Made by a program: the position numbers and the translations under genes. DNA of 25,735 nucleotides, taken from CAZILN01 sp964540005. GTDB lineage: Bacteria; Bacteroidota; Bacteroidia; Bacteroidales; SM23-62. Below the pieces are notes generated by a model. The model was not told where the DNA came from, did no database searches, and saw only the letters and a list, made by a program, of their open reading frames with translations. Below, piece after piece: positions 6,239 through 13,974 of this stretch (position 1 is its first letter; each line of letters starts with the position of its first letter). Location of the stretch: assembly GCA_964540005.1 (NCBI GenBank), contig CAZILN010000221.1:1-25735 (forward strand). Direction: 5' to 3'.

Positions 6239-7735
6239 TCACGAAAGATTTGACAAGTGCCGGTTTCTTTTCCTCCCTGCAAGTGCAGAAATTAAAAACC
6301 CGACAAGAAATATTGTCGATGTCCCCAACACAATGGTCAGGTAGGTATGGAAACAGTTCCCGTAAAAGGCAGGATTGTCAGAAAGAACAGAAAGGCTGAG
6401 CCATGCAATTACCAGTACCCCGGCAATAACCCCGATAATTGCTCCTGTCCTGGTTTTTTGTTTTGAGAAAGCTCCAAGAAGGAACAACCCCAGCATACCT
6501 CCGCTGAAAATAGAGGCCAGTTTCCACCAGGTATCCAGGGCGCTCGATACGTTGATCATGGCAATGGCAATTATAACTCCTAAAACGGTAATGACCAGGG
6601 ATGCCAGGTAAAGTACCCTCATGGATTCCCTGTCTGTGGAATCCTTTTTCAGATATCTTTTATAATAGTCTGTCAGCAGAACGGTGGCTGAACTGTTAAA
6701 ACTCGTTGAGAGGGTACTCATTCCGGCGGCAAAAACAGAGGCGATCAATAAGCCGGTTACACCCACAGGAAGCTGTGATACAATAAAATACGGGAATACC
6801 CTGTCACTATTAGCAAGATCCTGCAATTCAACAGGCAGTTCGGCGGTCCCGGCCGTATAGAAGCAGTACAGCGCTGTCCCGATGAAGAGAAACATCATAG
6901 AAACCGGAATATAAAGCATGCCCCCTGATAACACCGATCTTTTAGCAGCTTTATCCGAACGCGACGCCATATATCTCTGGATATAATTCTGGTCAATCCC
7001 GAAATTCTGCAGATTTATAAAAATCCCGTAAATAAATACCACCCAGAAAGTTGACCGAGAAAGATCCAGGCTGAAACTCCCCAGGCTGAATTTGTTATTC
7101 TCTATAGCTATCCGGAAAAGCTGATCCGTTCCTCCGGGCATCTTCAGCATAATAAACACAACACTCAATACTGCACCGGCAATCAGGATCAGTCCCTGGA
7201 CAGCATCTGTCCAGACGACTGCCTGTATCCCGCCCAGGAGAGAATAAATCAATACTGTCACCCCTGTTAGAATTATAATTGGTGCTACAGGCCAGCCAAA
7301 TATGGCATGCAATGCAAGAGCCAGTAAATATAATATGGTCCCCACCCGCATCAGCTGTGTCAGCAGGTAACACATGGATACATATATCCTGGCCCATGGA
7401 CCGAAACGTGTTTCCAGGTAAGTGTAAGCCGATGGACTGTTTACTTTCCTGTAAAGGGGTACAAAAAATTTAACAGCTATATATGCTGCAATGGGAATGG
7501 AAAGACTGAATACAAAGGCATTCCAGTTTGACTGAAAAGCAATTCCCGGTAAGGCGAGGTAGCTGATGCTGCTGACAAAAGTGGCAAAAATGGACATGCT
7601 GATCACCCAGGACGGAATGTTCCTGTTGCCAAGAGTAAATGCGGAGGATGTCCTGTTCTTCCGGTAGAAGGAAGCCCCCAGCAGGGTCACCCCGAGCATA
7701 TAAGCCAGAAATATGATGAAATCGATGGTGCTCAT
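6239..7735 (-). CDS. Sodium:solute symporter (SSS family)
   Basis: This 498-residue inner-membrane transporter of the SSS family (PF00474) couples sodium entry to uptake of a small solute, probably a sugar or sugar acid. About 13 hydrophobic segments span the protein. Family landmarks are the N-terminal FxLGNRNIPSWVISMSIFAT segment, the GGIQAVVWTDAVQG stretch, and ASVFAAGMSTLSTSFNSSATV in the second half, which contributes to sodium binding. The gene is the last of a minus-strand series (DUF5916 protein, BNR lipoprotein, symporter), 83 bp after the BNR gene. Its neighbours suggest it imports the monosaccharide they release. Sialic acid is one option, given the sialidase-like neighbour, but nothing in this sequence proves it. 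Confidence 0.9.
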   Translation of the reverse strand: MSTIDFIIFLAYMLGVTLLGASFYRKNRTSSAFTLGNRNIPSWVISMSIFATFVSSISYLALPGIAFQSNWNAFVFSLSIPIAAYIAVKFFVPLYRKVNSPSAYTYLETRFGPWARIYVSMCYLLTQLMRVGTILYLLALALHAIFGWPVAPIIILTGVTVLIYSLLGGIQAVVWTDAVQGLILIAGAVLSVVFIMLKMPGGTDQLFRIAIENNKFSLGSFSLDLSRSTFWVVFIYGIFINLQNFGIDQNYIQRYMASRSDKAAKRSVLSGGMLYIPVSMMFLFIGTALYCFYTAGTAELPVELQDLANSDRVFPYFIVSQLPVGVTGLLIASVFAAGMSTLSTSFNSSATVLLTDYYKRYLKKDSTDRESMRVLYLASLVITVLGVIIAIAMINVSSALDTWWKLASIFSGGMLGLFLLGAFSKQKTRTGAIIGVIAGVLVIAWLSLSVLSDNPAFYGNCFHTYLTIVLGTSTIFLVGFLISALAGRKRNRHLSNLS

Positions 7736-7749
7736 GTAATTGAAACATT

Positions 7750-7783
7750 CATGCTGATATTTTCATGTGAAATATGATGCATG
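7750..7783 (-). repeat. Imperfect hairpin between BNR lipoprotein and symporter genes
   Basis: CATGC-TG-ATATTT, then a TCATGTG loop, then AAATAT-GAT-GCATG forms an 11-bp interrupted stem with mismatched bulges. It lies in the 83-bp gap between two genes of the same operon and ends 14 nt before the symporter start. It is not followed by a T-run, so it is not an obvious terminator. It may affect mRNA stability or symporter translation, or be an operator. Confidence 0.3.
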
Positions 7784-7818
7784 ATCAGTCATAATTCTGA
7801 TTTTTCCATGCTATGTCC

Positions 7819-8943
7819 TTACAAGTCCTCCGGATCCAGCACCACATATTTTATAGATTGCCTCTGAAATGTATAGCTTATATGGATCAATCCGTCCGAG
7901 GCCTGTATCACAGCCGGATATGAGAACTCACCCTCTCCCCTCTCAAGCGTAAGAACAGGCTTCCAGTTCTTCCCGTCTTTTGAGATAGCCACATTCAGCA
8001 TCTGGCGCCCCGAAGGGAATGTTTCACCTCTTGTAGTATGATTGTAAACAAGGAGCTGCCTGCCATCAGAAAGGGTGACTGCATCTGTTCCGGCATTAGG
8101 ATTAGGAAGAGATGTGGCAGTCATCTTATCCCATGTTTCTCCCCCGTCTACCGACCAGCTCTGGGTAATAAATCCCTGGCGGCTGCGGCACAGCACCTGC
8201 ATTTTCCCTGCTTCATGCAGTAAAATGCAGGGTTGTATCGCATCGAATTCCACACCGTCATTTACAGGGCCTATCACCTCCCAGGTTTTCCCATCATCAT
8301 TGGTAAGTTCAAAATGTACCCGCCAACTGGTTTCTCCTTCCTCATCGACACTTTCTGTACTGGATGGACAAAGGATTGAACCATCTTCCAACTGCACCGG
8401 CTTGTTCTTTACCGGTCCGATCAGGTGGCCCAGTTTCCCTTCACCCAGCCTGGCAGGCTCTGACCAGGTCTTTCCATCATCAGCCGATTTGGTGAGCATG
8501 CCCCACCACTCACGCGGACTGGGCCCGACTTTATAGAATAACAGCAGGGACCCGGATGATGGAAGGAAAAGCACCGGGTTCCAGCAGGGATATTGCAGTG
8601 TATCGCTTTGCTTGCCATTATCTTGCTTGCCATTTACTACTTCAAATGGTGCTGTCCAGGTGCCATTTTCAAGCCTGGACAGCCAGATCCCAACATCCGG
8701 ATTTTTTTCATGGCTGCCGCCAAACCATGCGGCAACAAATCCCGATGGAGTCTCGACTATGGTCGATGCATGGCATTGGGGAGCGGGCTTATTATCCAGG
8801 GGATAGATAAGTTCGCCTTTCAGATAGCCATTTTTGCCTGGTTCCGCCTTATCCGGTATCCTGTACTTCTGTACATCCTGATTACACGCAAATAGCGAAA
8901 ACAGGATTAGTATTGAGCATATTGAAATGCTGCGGGTGTTCAT
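7819..8943 (-). CDS. Sialidase-like BNR-repeat lipoprotein (PF13088 type)
   Basis: This 374-residue secreted beta-propeller resembles COG4692/PF13088 'predicted neuraminidase' proteins. The lipobox SLFAC puts the acceptor at Cys20. At least four Asp-box (BNR) repeats are visible: SADDGKTWS, TNDDGKTWE, SVDGGETWD and SKDGKNWK. Conserved early blocks are HASTIVETPSGFVAAWFGGSHE and VGIWLSR. True GH33 sialidases use an Arg triad and a Tyr/Glu pair, which I could not confirm by eye, and several propeller families with this look act on other sugars, so sialidase activity is not assured. The ATG at 8943 is chosen; an upstream TTG at 8958 would overlap the previous stop. The start is 12 nt after that stop, implying translational coupling. 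Confidence 0.82.
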   Translation of the reverse strand: MNTRSISICSILILFSLFACNQDVQKYRIPDKAEPGKNGYLKGELIYPLDNKPAPQCHASTIVETPSGFVAAWFGGSHEKNPDVGIWLSRLENGTWTAPFEVVNGKQDNGKQSDTLQYPCWNPVLFLPSSGSLLLFYKVGPSPREWWGMLTKSADDGKTWSEPARLGEGKLGHLIGPVKNKPVQLEDGSILCPSSTESVDEEGETSWRVHFELTNDDGKTWEVIGPVNDGVEFDAIQPCILLHEAGKMQVLCRSRQGFITQSWSVDGGETWDKMTATSLPNPNAGTDAVTLSDGRQLLVYNHTTRGETFPSGRQMLNVAISKDGKNWKPVLTLERGEGEFSYPAVIQASDGLIHISYTFQRQSIKYVVLDPEDL

Positions 8944-8954
8944 CTTTTTTCTAA

Positions 8955-11600
8955 TCAAAGGGTGAACCAGTAATTAAATTTTATCATAAAAACGTTCCCC
9001 GGAGGAGAATCCAGTAAATCACTGAAGTTCCTGCCCTGGTCCATACTGCTGACTTTTTCATCATGGGTCTTTTCGTGCGACCACACAAAGAAGAACACTG
9101 AACCCAGTTTGTATTCCCACCGGAATACCAGGTTCGAACGGAACTGGGCATAATTGAAATCAGGGTTTACAAAGCTGAATCCACCCTGATCCGGGGCAGT
9201 CACATAGTACACATTCTCCTGCCGGTAAAACTGGATATCCGCTTCTGTGTATGTATAGAACCTTTCTGAATAATCCCGGGAACCATGGTCGCTGACTTTC
9301 TTAAAGCCTGAATAATCCCCAATGGATAAATACGGGCTCCCGTAATATTCCAGTGACATTTCGGGGTTTATGAATACTTGCGCCCGTAAGGTAAAGTTGA
9401 GGATTCTCTGGTCCAGGTCCCCGAACAGATAGACGGTCTCAGTCCCGGGATTTCTATTCAGTATATATTGCTGTTTCTCATCGATAATCTCATGACTCAG
9501 GATCCCGTTAAACCTGATCCTGCCTGCCGGCAGCCACAGGACACTTGCCAGTACTCCCTGGTAGTCATATAATCCTGATTCATTGATCCGCTTATCATAG
9601 TTGATTGTCAGGCTTAGTTCTTTTGCCTGGCTGGTACCTAGGCGTCCGGTAAATGCCCAGTAAGGATTGGTAGCCAGTGCAGGTCCCCCGCGAAGTATCC
9701 TGGGATCCGATTCAGAAAAAACGCGCATGATGTCACCACGAAAACTCCACAGGTTTACAAAGCTTGTGCTGCAGGCCGCACTGGTCCTTGAGCCGATCCG
9801 TTCCTTTCCGAATGTCCATGATGCATTCTGGTTCAATATAATAGAATATGACCTCAGTATGCCTTTTGGTTCGGTGATAACATATGATACCCCTGCTTCC
9901 TCATTAATCATGTCAGCCTGCCTGAGGTATCCCATATCATTTAATTCCAGATTCGGTGATAACCATGAAGCAGTAACATTCCCTCTCCATTTCCCGCCCT
10001 GTTTGGCCAGTTTGAATTCGCCGCCTGTGCCCGTTAAAGATCTCATGTCCTCATCCAGGTTGAGATGGATGGTACCCGGCCGTTGGAAACGGTGTACATT
10101 ATTCTGCTGGAGGCCGGTCATGGCATCCTCTGAACCATTAATACTGCTGAAAATTGTTTTTCCTTCCAGGGCAAAAACCTTATTACTCGTGTAGTGAATA
10201 AAATCAAGGCCACCACTGAAGGAATTCCTGTAAAGCTGCTCTTCAATATAACTGTCATTGATTATACTGTTTCCAGAGGTAAACATGCCCCCTATAATAG
10301 TTTTGGCATCATTGTATTCCTTTTTTACGCTCCCGACAAAATAATTGGTGAAAGGATTAACAGTCTTGTTGTAACTGGTATCTTCACTGCCTATTGTGGC
10401 AGTTTCCCTTGCTGTAAGGCTTTCCATTATTCCAACAGACAGGCCCTTGCTGGTTTTGCCGGTTAATTTTGTTGCTCCCAGAATGGTTGTCCGGTCCGGT
10501 GTGTCAATTGATTCATTTACCCCCAGACCGGGATGATACCTGGGGGCCTGTCCAATTCTCCTGGAATAGAATAATTGCGATTTAGCAATACTGAGATCAA
10601 ATAAGTCCCTTCCTTCAAGAAAGAAAGGCCTCTTTTCATCAAAAAAAGTCTCGTAACTGGTCAGGTTAAGTTCCGAAGGGTCGGCTTCTACCTGTCCGAA
10701 ATCCGGATTAATCGTTACATCCATTACCAGGTTGCTGGACACACCTATCTTGGCATCAAGCCCTGCGCCATATTCCACCGGCTTATAAGCTATCCCGGGA
10801 ATTCCTGTTGCACTGTTCTCAGGAACATATCTAATCGAGGCATAAGGTGACAGTTCCACCTGCCTTGATGGCCTGATATCACTGATACCATGCAAGCTCC
10901 CGATCTGATCAATCATAGATGGTGCATTGCGGGCATGCAATTGCCATTTGCTGATTTCATTTATCCGGCTTATCCTCCTCCAGCTGTGCAATCCCCATAC
11001 CTGGTCCGGCTTATTTATATATCTTACCTGGCTCAAGGGGATAGTCATCTCCGCCGTCCAACCCGAATCTTCCAGCGCAGTGGCGCCATCCCATACGGCA
11101 TTCCAGTTCAGGTCCCACAGATTATCCCCTGTATGTTTTACATCCATTTTTTGACCGGCACTCGTGAGGGAAAATTCATAGGCCGTTTTTTTATCATAAT
11201 AACTATCGAATGCAATCCCTATCATATCACCGCTGTAAACATCACGTGAATTGAACCTGACATGCATCCTTTCAGGTTCTGTATCATAACATTTAAAACC
11301 CACATAAACATTATTATAATCATACAGGATCTTCAATTCAGTGGATTGGGATGGCGGGGCGCCTTCATCCGGACTCCATTGAGTATAGCCGCCGGACCAA
11401 TTTCCCTGTGACCAGCAATCGTCGTCCAGGCTGCCATCAATTTTCGGAACTGCTTCGGTCCTGGTAGCTGTATAGCTTCTTTTCTTATAATACCTTACTC
11501 CATCAATTATGGTATCAAGCTCGGCCTGTCCTGATACAGGTATTGATATCCAAGCCAGGAGGAAAAGAATTAATATGCTGTACTTAGTGATTCCTGTCAT
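8955..11600 (-). CDS. DUF5916 outer-membrane protein with N-terminal CBM9-like domain
   Basis: This is an 881-residue exported protein. A signal peptide (ITKYSILILFLLAWISIPVSGQ) leads into a family 9 carbohydrate-binding-like domain, roughly residues 45-240 (KIDGSLDDDCWSQ, YVGFKCYD, WTAEMTIPLSQVRY). A DUF5916 (PF19313) region follows, recognised by the hallmark NPDFGQVEADPSELNL and ETFFDEKRPFFLEGRDLF. The long C-terminal part has alternating strands rich in Tyr and Phe and ends in FNYWFTL, which suits an outer-membrane beta-barrel. The biochemical role of the family is not established; members are common in glycan and peptidase loci of Bacteroidota. The ATG at 11600 is preferred over a TTG at 11633 because it opens directly onto the signal peptide. 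It is the first gene of the minus-strand operon. Confidence 0.87.
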   Translation of the reverse strand: MTGITKYSILILFLLAWISIPVSGQAELDTIIDGVRYYKKRSYTATRTEAVPKIDGSLDDDCWSQGNWSGGYTQWSPDEGAPPSQSTELKILYDYNNVYVGFKCYDTEPERMHVRFNSRDVYSGDMIGIAFDSYYDKKTAYEFSLTSAGQKMDVKHTGDNLWDLNWNAVWDGATALEDSGWTAEMTIPLSQVRYINKPDQVWGLHSWRRISRINEISKWQLHARNAPSMIDQIGSLHGISDIRPSRQVELSPYASIRYVPENSATGIPGIAYKPVEYGAGLDAKIGVSSNLVMDVTINPDFGQVEADPSELNLTSYETFFDEKRPFFLEGRDLFDLSIAKSQLFYSRRIGQAPRYHPGLGVNESIDTPDRTTILGATKLTGKTSKGLSVGIMESLTARETATIGSEDTSYNKTVNPFTNYFVGSVKKEYNDAKTIIGGMFTSGNSIINDSYIEEQLYRNSFSGGLDFIHYTSNKVFALEGKTIFSSINGSEDAMTGLQQNNVHRFQRPGTIHLNLDEDMRSLTGTGGEFKLAKQGGKWRGNVTASWLSPNLELNDMGYLRQADMINEEAGVSYVITEPKGILRSYSIILNQNASWTFGKERIGSRTSAACSTSFVNLWSFRGDIMRVFSESDPRILRGGPALATNPYWAFTGRLGTSQAKELSLTINYDKRINESGLYDYQGVLASVLWLPAGRIRFNGILSHEIIDEKQQYILNRNPGTETVYLFGDLDQRILNFTLRAQVFINPEMSLEYYGSPYLSIGDYSGFKKVSDHGSRDYSERFYTYTEADIQFYRQENVYYVTAPDQGGFSFVNPDFNYAQFRSNLVFRWEYKLGSVFFFVWSHEKTHDEKVSSMDQGRNFSDLLDSPPGNVFMIKFNYWFTL

Positions 11601-11766
11601 GTTAATGAAAGGTAAATCAATATATTTATACAATAGATGAAAGCCATAAAATGAGAATATAAATTAAAGATACAACATGCCTGAGAGCAATAAAAATTGA
11701 TCTTCATTGTAACCTTTTTGCCCCGGGTTTATCTTAACCACAGACTAACAAATAAACGACACGATT

Positions 11767-12099
11767 ATGGGAGCTTTAAGTATTTTAGTGATTATTGCCT
11801 TTCCGATTTGCGGCCTGATAGGATACTATATAAAAACCAAGAACCAGGAACGGATGAAACTGATTGAGCAGGGCGTCAATCCTGATGAAGGCTTAAGTAT
11901 TTCCGAATACCGCAAACAGACTACTCTGAGAAATGCAGTGTTAATAAGTATTGGATTTGTTTTAATACAAAGGCTGGATAAGGAATTGGTAATCGAAACC
12001 GGACTGACCGAGAATCATGGCCTGATACTTCTTGTATTGTCTATCATATTCCTGCTGTATAAATGGATTGAGGAACTAACTGCACCAAGCAGGGTATAG
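11767..12099 (+). CDS. Small two-helix membrane protein, DUF6249-like
   Basis: This 110-residue protein has an N-terminal transmembrane helix (SILVIIAFPICGLIGYYI), a short basic segment KTKNQERMKLIEQGVNPDEG, and further hydrophobic segments (AVLISIGFVLI and LILLVLSIIFLLYKW). The KxxERMxLIExG stretch after the first helix is typical of DUF6249 and similar Bacteroidota proteins, some encoded beside ECF sigma factors; none is seen here. Function is unknown. It is divergent from the DUF5916 operon and 94 bp before the MntA start. No promoter element was recognised. Confidence 0.72.
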   Translation: MGALSILVIIAFPICGLIGYYIKTKNQERMKLIEQGVNPDEGLSISEYRKQTTLRNAVLISIGFVLIQRLDKELVIETGLTENHGLILLVLSIIFLLYKWIEELTAPSRV

Positions 12100-12154
12100 T
12101 TATAGTTTGGCGAAGAAGAAACCGTAAAAATCTAAGGAATATTATTGGTAATTG

Positions 12155-12185
12155 ATATATTTTGACTATTTTTGTCAAAATATAT
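12155..12185. promoter_or_regulatory. Perfect 12-bp inverted repeat, probable MntA operator
   Basis: The arms ATATATTTTGAC (12155-12166) and GTCAAAATATAT (12174-12185) are exact reverse complements around a 7-nt spacer. The repeat ends 8 nt before the ATG at 12194 and would overlap the promoter or leader. The gene it precedes has an N-terminal XRE helix-turn-helix, so self-repression is the natural reading. The arms contain TTTTGAC and GTCAAAA half-sites. The dyad is seen directly; operator function is inferred. Confidence 0.7.
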
Positions 12186-12193
12186 TATTCAAA

Positions 12194-12793
12194 ATGCAGG
12201 AGATTGGCAGTCTGATCAGAAAATTGAGGATGGAAAGAGGGTATCCGCTTAGAAAGGTAGCTGCCTATCTGGATATTGACCAGGCCATATTGAGTAAAAT
12301 TGAAAGGGGTCTGCGGAAGATAAAAAAAGAGCAGGTAATCAAACTGGCTGAATTTTTTAACTACGATGAAAAAGAGTTATTACTGGCTTATCTTAGCGAT
12401 AGGATCATTTTTGAAATTGGAGAAGATGAATTAGCCAGAGAAGCCTTGAAAGTGGCAGAGGAGAAACTGGCATATGAAGTTTTTAATGTCCTCGACAGGG
12501 ACGCGACCATCAATATAATCTCTGAAATAATATCAAGGTTCCCGAAAGTTAACAAAGCATGGATTTATGGTTCTTTTTCGAGGAAGGAGGATGGCCCCGA
12601 TAGCGATATAGATATTGCCCTGGCAGCTGAGAAGGGAACAAGTTATTTTGATCTTGCTGAGATCCAATATCATCTGGAAAATAAAGTTAAACGCAAATTT
12701 GATGTGGGCTTCATGGATTCATTCAGGCAGGGTATCTATAAAAATGTAAAACCGGATTTGCAGTTGGTATATGAAAGATCACAGGCAAAATAG
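12194..12793 (+). CDS. mntA: XRE-MNT fusion, MntA-type antitoxin
   Basis: This 199-residue protein has two domains. Residues 1-65 form an XRE/Cro-type helix-turn-helix (IGSLIRKLRMERGYPLRKVAAYLDIDQAILSKIERG). Residues about 118-175 form a minimal nucleotidyltransferase with GS-x10-D-x-D: Gly126-Ser127, Asp138, Asp140, and a likely third carboxylate Asp170 in KRKFDVGF. In the type VII HepT-MntA system, MntA adds AMP to a Tyr of HepT and so blocks it. The helix-turn-helix should let the protein also repress its own operon through the 12-bp dyad upstream. An ATG-less extension upstream would run through that dyad, so the ATG at 12194 is chosen. The reading frame overlaps hepT by 23 nt. Confidence 0.87.
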   Translation: MQEIGSLIRKLRMERGYPLRKVAAYLDIDQAILSKIERGLRKIKKEQVIKLAEFFNYDEKELLLAYLSDRIIFEIGEDELAREALKVAEEKLAYEVFNVLDRDATINIISEIISRFPKVNKAWIYGSFSRKEDGPDSDIDIALAAEKGTSYFDLAEIQYHLENKVKRKFDVGFMDSFRQGIYKNVKPDLQLVYERSQAK

Positions 12794-13124
12794 CAAAGAA
12801 AGGCTTGTTCATATCCAACAAGCGATTAAGGATATTGAGTTGTTCATTCAGGATATTAACGAAGAATCTTTTCTGAATGATCAACTCACAGCAAGTGCGG
12901 TCCTGTTTAAGTTTAGTATAATTGGTGAAGCTGTAAACCATATTAAAGAAGATTTCCTAGATAAATATGACTATCCCTGGTATAAAGTAAGAGCGTTCAG
13001 AAATCTGATATCCCATGCATATTTTCAAATTAAGATGGAAGCCGTATGGCAGATAATCGTAAATGATCTTCCGGAAATCAAGCAACTTATTGATACAATC
13101 CTGAAACAAGAGTTTAAATCTTAA
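12771..13124 (+). CDS. hepT: HepT-type HEPN toxin (DUF86)
   Basis: This 117-residue helical protein belongs to the HepT/DUF86 branch of HEPN. It carries the full active motif RX4HXY as RNLISHAY (Arg77, His82, Tyr84), the metal-independent RNase centre; the Tyr is the residue AMPylated by MntA in the studied systems. Other family landmarks are the FSIIGEAVNHI helix (about 48-58) and the YPWYKVRAFRN lead-in (68-78). The gene overlaps the end of mntA by 23 nt in another frame, so the two are made together. Translation from the ATG at 12771 gives the usual HepT length. All catalytic residues are present, so it should be active. The operon ends in a strong inverted repeat at 13126-13166. Confidence 0.88.
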   Translation: MKDHRQNSKERLVHIQQAIKDIELFIQDINEESFLNDQLTASAVLFKFSIIGEAVNHIKEDFLDKYDYPWYKVRAFRNLISHAYFQIKMEAVWQIIVNDLPEIKQLIDTILKQEFKS

Positions 13125-13125
13125 C

Positions 13126-13166
13126 CCCATCGGATCTCGATTCATCGGATCGATCGATCCGATGGG
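13126..13166. terminator. Inverted repeat between convergent genes, possible bidirectional terminator
   Basis: CCCATCGGATC (13126-13136) and GATCCGATGGG (13156-13166) form a perfect 11-bp stem. The loop itself contains ATCGGATC, so the 20-bp segment 13144-13163 can alternatively fold as a full palindrome. It starts 1 nt after the hepT stop and lies between convergent operons. No long T-run follows on either strand, so termination efficiency is uncertain. It is followed by two tandem copies of TGGGTTTCCCGG (13163-13174, 13175-13186). Confidence 0.5.
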
Positions 13167-13188
13167 TTTCCCGGTGGGTTTCCCGGGC

Positions 13189-13950
13189 CTACACCCCGCT
13201 CACCCGTTTCTTATACTCTGCCAGGGCTTCATCCAGCCTGTCCTGGGCAGTTGTATCACCCGGCACATTGTGCGAGGGGTGAATATGCAGCTTCACTCCC
13301 CGGTCGGCCAGTATCTCGGCCACGGTGGTTATGGTCATCCAGACAGCTGTGACGAAGGCATGTGTCGAGAGGGGCCCTATCCTGTCCTGGTGGTTCCTGA
13401 GCTCCACCGACGCATCCTGCAGGGGTACGCAGGAATCAACCACCACATCTGCTATTTCAAATATGGTTTTCCCGCTTGAGTGCCTTGATTTTTTATCAAC
13501 AGCTTCTGCCGCCGAACCGAAGACCACCACCTTCATACCCAGCTCTTTTGACCTGAGGGCCACATCAATGTTTACATTGTTAATGCCGGTATGAGAAAAT
13601 ATCCACATGGTATCCCGTGGATCGAAATTATATCCCTTCATGATCTCAATACCGTATCCTTCCACCCTCTCAAGGAATATGAACTGGTGAACTCCCATTT
13701 CACCGACTATCCGGGTAAAAAAGGTCAATGGTAATTCAATGATGGGATGAAAGCCGACAAATCCGCCTATGCGCGGATACATTTCCTCGACGGGAAGGGT
13801 TGAATGCCCGCAGCCAAATGTGTGCACCCAGCGTCCGGCTTCAATAGAGGCGGCCATTAGTTCAGCGGCCCTGTTAATATTTTCCATCTGAGTCTCCTCT
13901 ATCCTGTCCATGATGTTTCTGGCATTTTCAAGCCATTTTTTTGCTAGCAT
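13189..13950 (-). CDS. SIS-domain protein, UPF0309 family
   Basis: This 253-residue sugar isomerase (SIS) fold protein is cytoplasmic. The phosphosugar-binding loop VHTFGCGHSTLPVEE (42-56) with the following FVGFHPI stretch, WIFSHTGINNVNID (SIS motif) and a conserved C-terminal block LHIHPSHNVPGD are typical of UPF0309. Family members have no firmly assigned reaction; SIS proteins isomerise or bind phosphorylated hexoses and hexosamines. It is the third gene of a ROK kinase, MFS transporter and SIS operon, starting 24 nt after the MFS stop, and diverges from nagB. A role in turning the kinase product into a central phosphosugar fits. The reaction itself is a guess. Confidence 0.83.
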   Translation of the reverse strand: MLAKKWLENARNIMDRIEETQMENINRAAELMAASIEAGRWVHTFGCGHSTLPVEEMYPRIGGFVGFHPIIELPLTFFTRIVGEMGVHQFIFLERVEGYGIEIMKGYNFDPRDTMWIFSHTGINNVNIDVALRSKELGMKVVVFGSAAEAVDKKSRHSSGKTIFEIADVVVDSCVPLQDASVELRNHQDRIGPLSTHAFVTAVWMTITTVAEILADRGVKLHIHPSHNVPGDTTAQDRLDEALAEYKKRVSGV

Positions 13951-13974
13951 TTTTATATAGTTTAGAAGTTAATA

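Noticed and set aside
7819..8943. A firm GH33 sialidase (nanH) name
   Set aside because: Asp-boxes are clear, but the Arg triad and Tyr/Glu pair could not be confirmed by eye, and related propellers act on other sugars.
8944..8958. TTG start for the BNR lipoprotein at 8958
   Set aside because: It would overlap the previous stop codon; the ATG at 8943 opens directly onto a standard lipoprotein signal.
9667..10194. A 175-codon open frame on the plus strand
   Set aside because: It lies wholly antisense to the DUF5916 gene, whose family blocks are clear. The composition looks like a shadow frame and no domain or signal is seen.
12152..12193. An N-terminal extension of the XRE-MNT protein
   Set aside because: It would run through the perfect inverted repeat, lacks an ATG at its start, and adds residues not expected before the helix-turn-helix.
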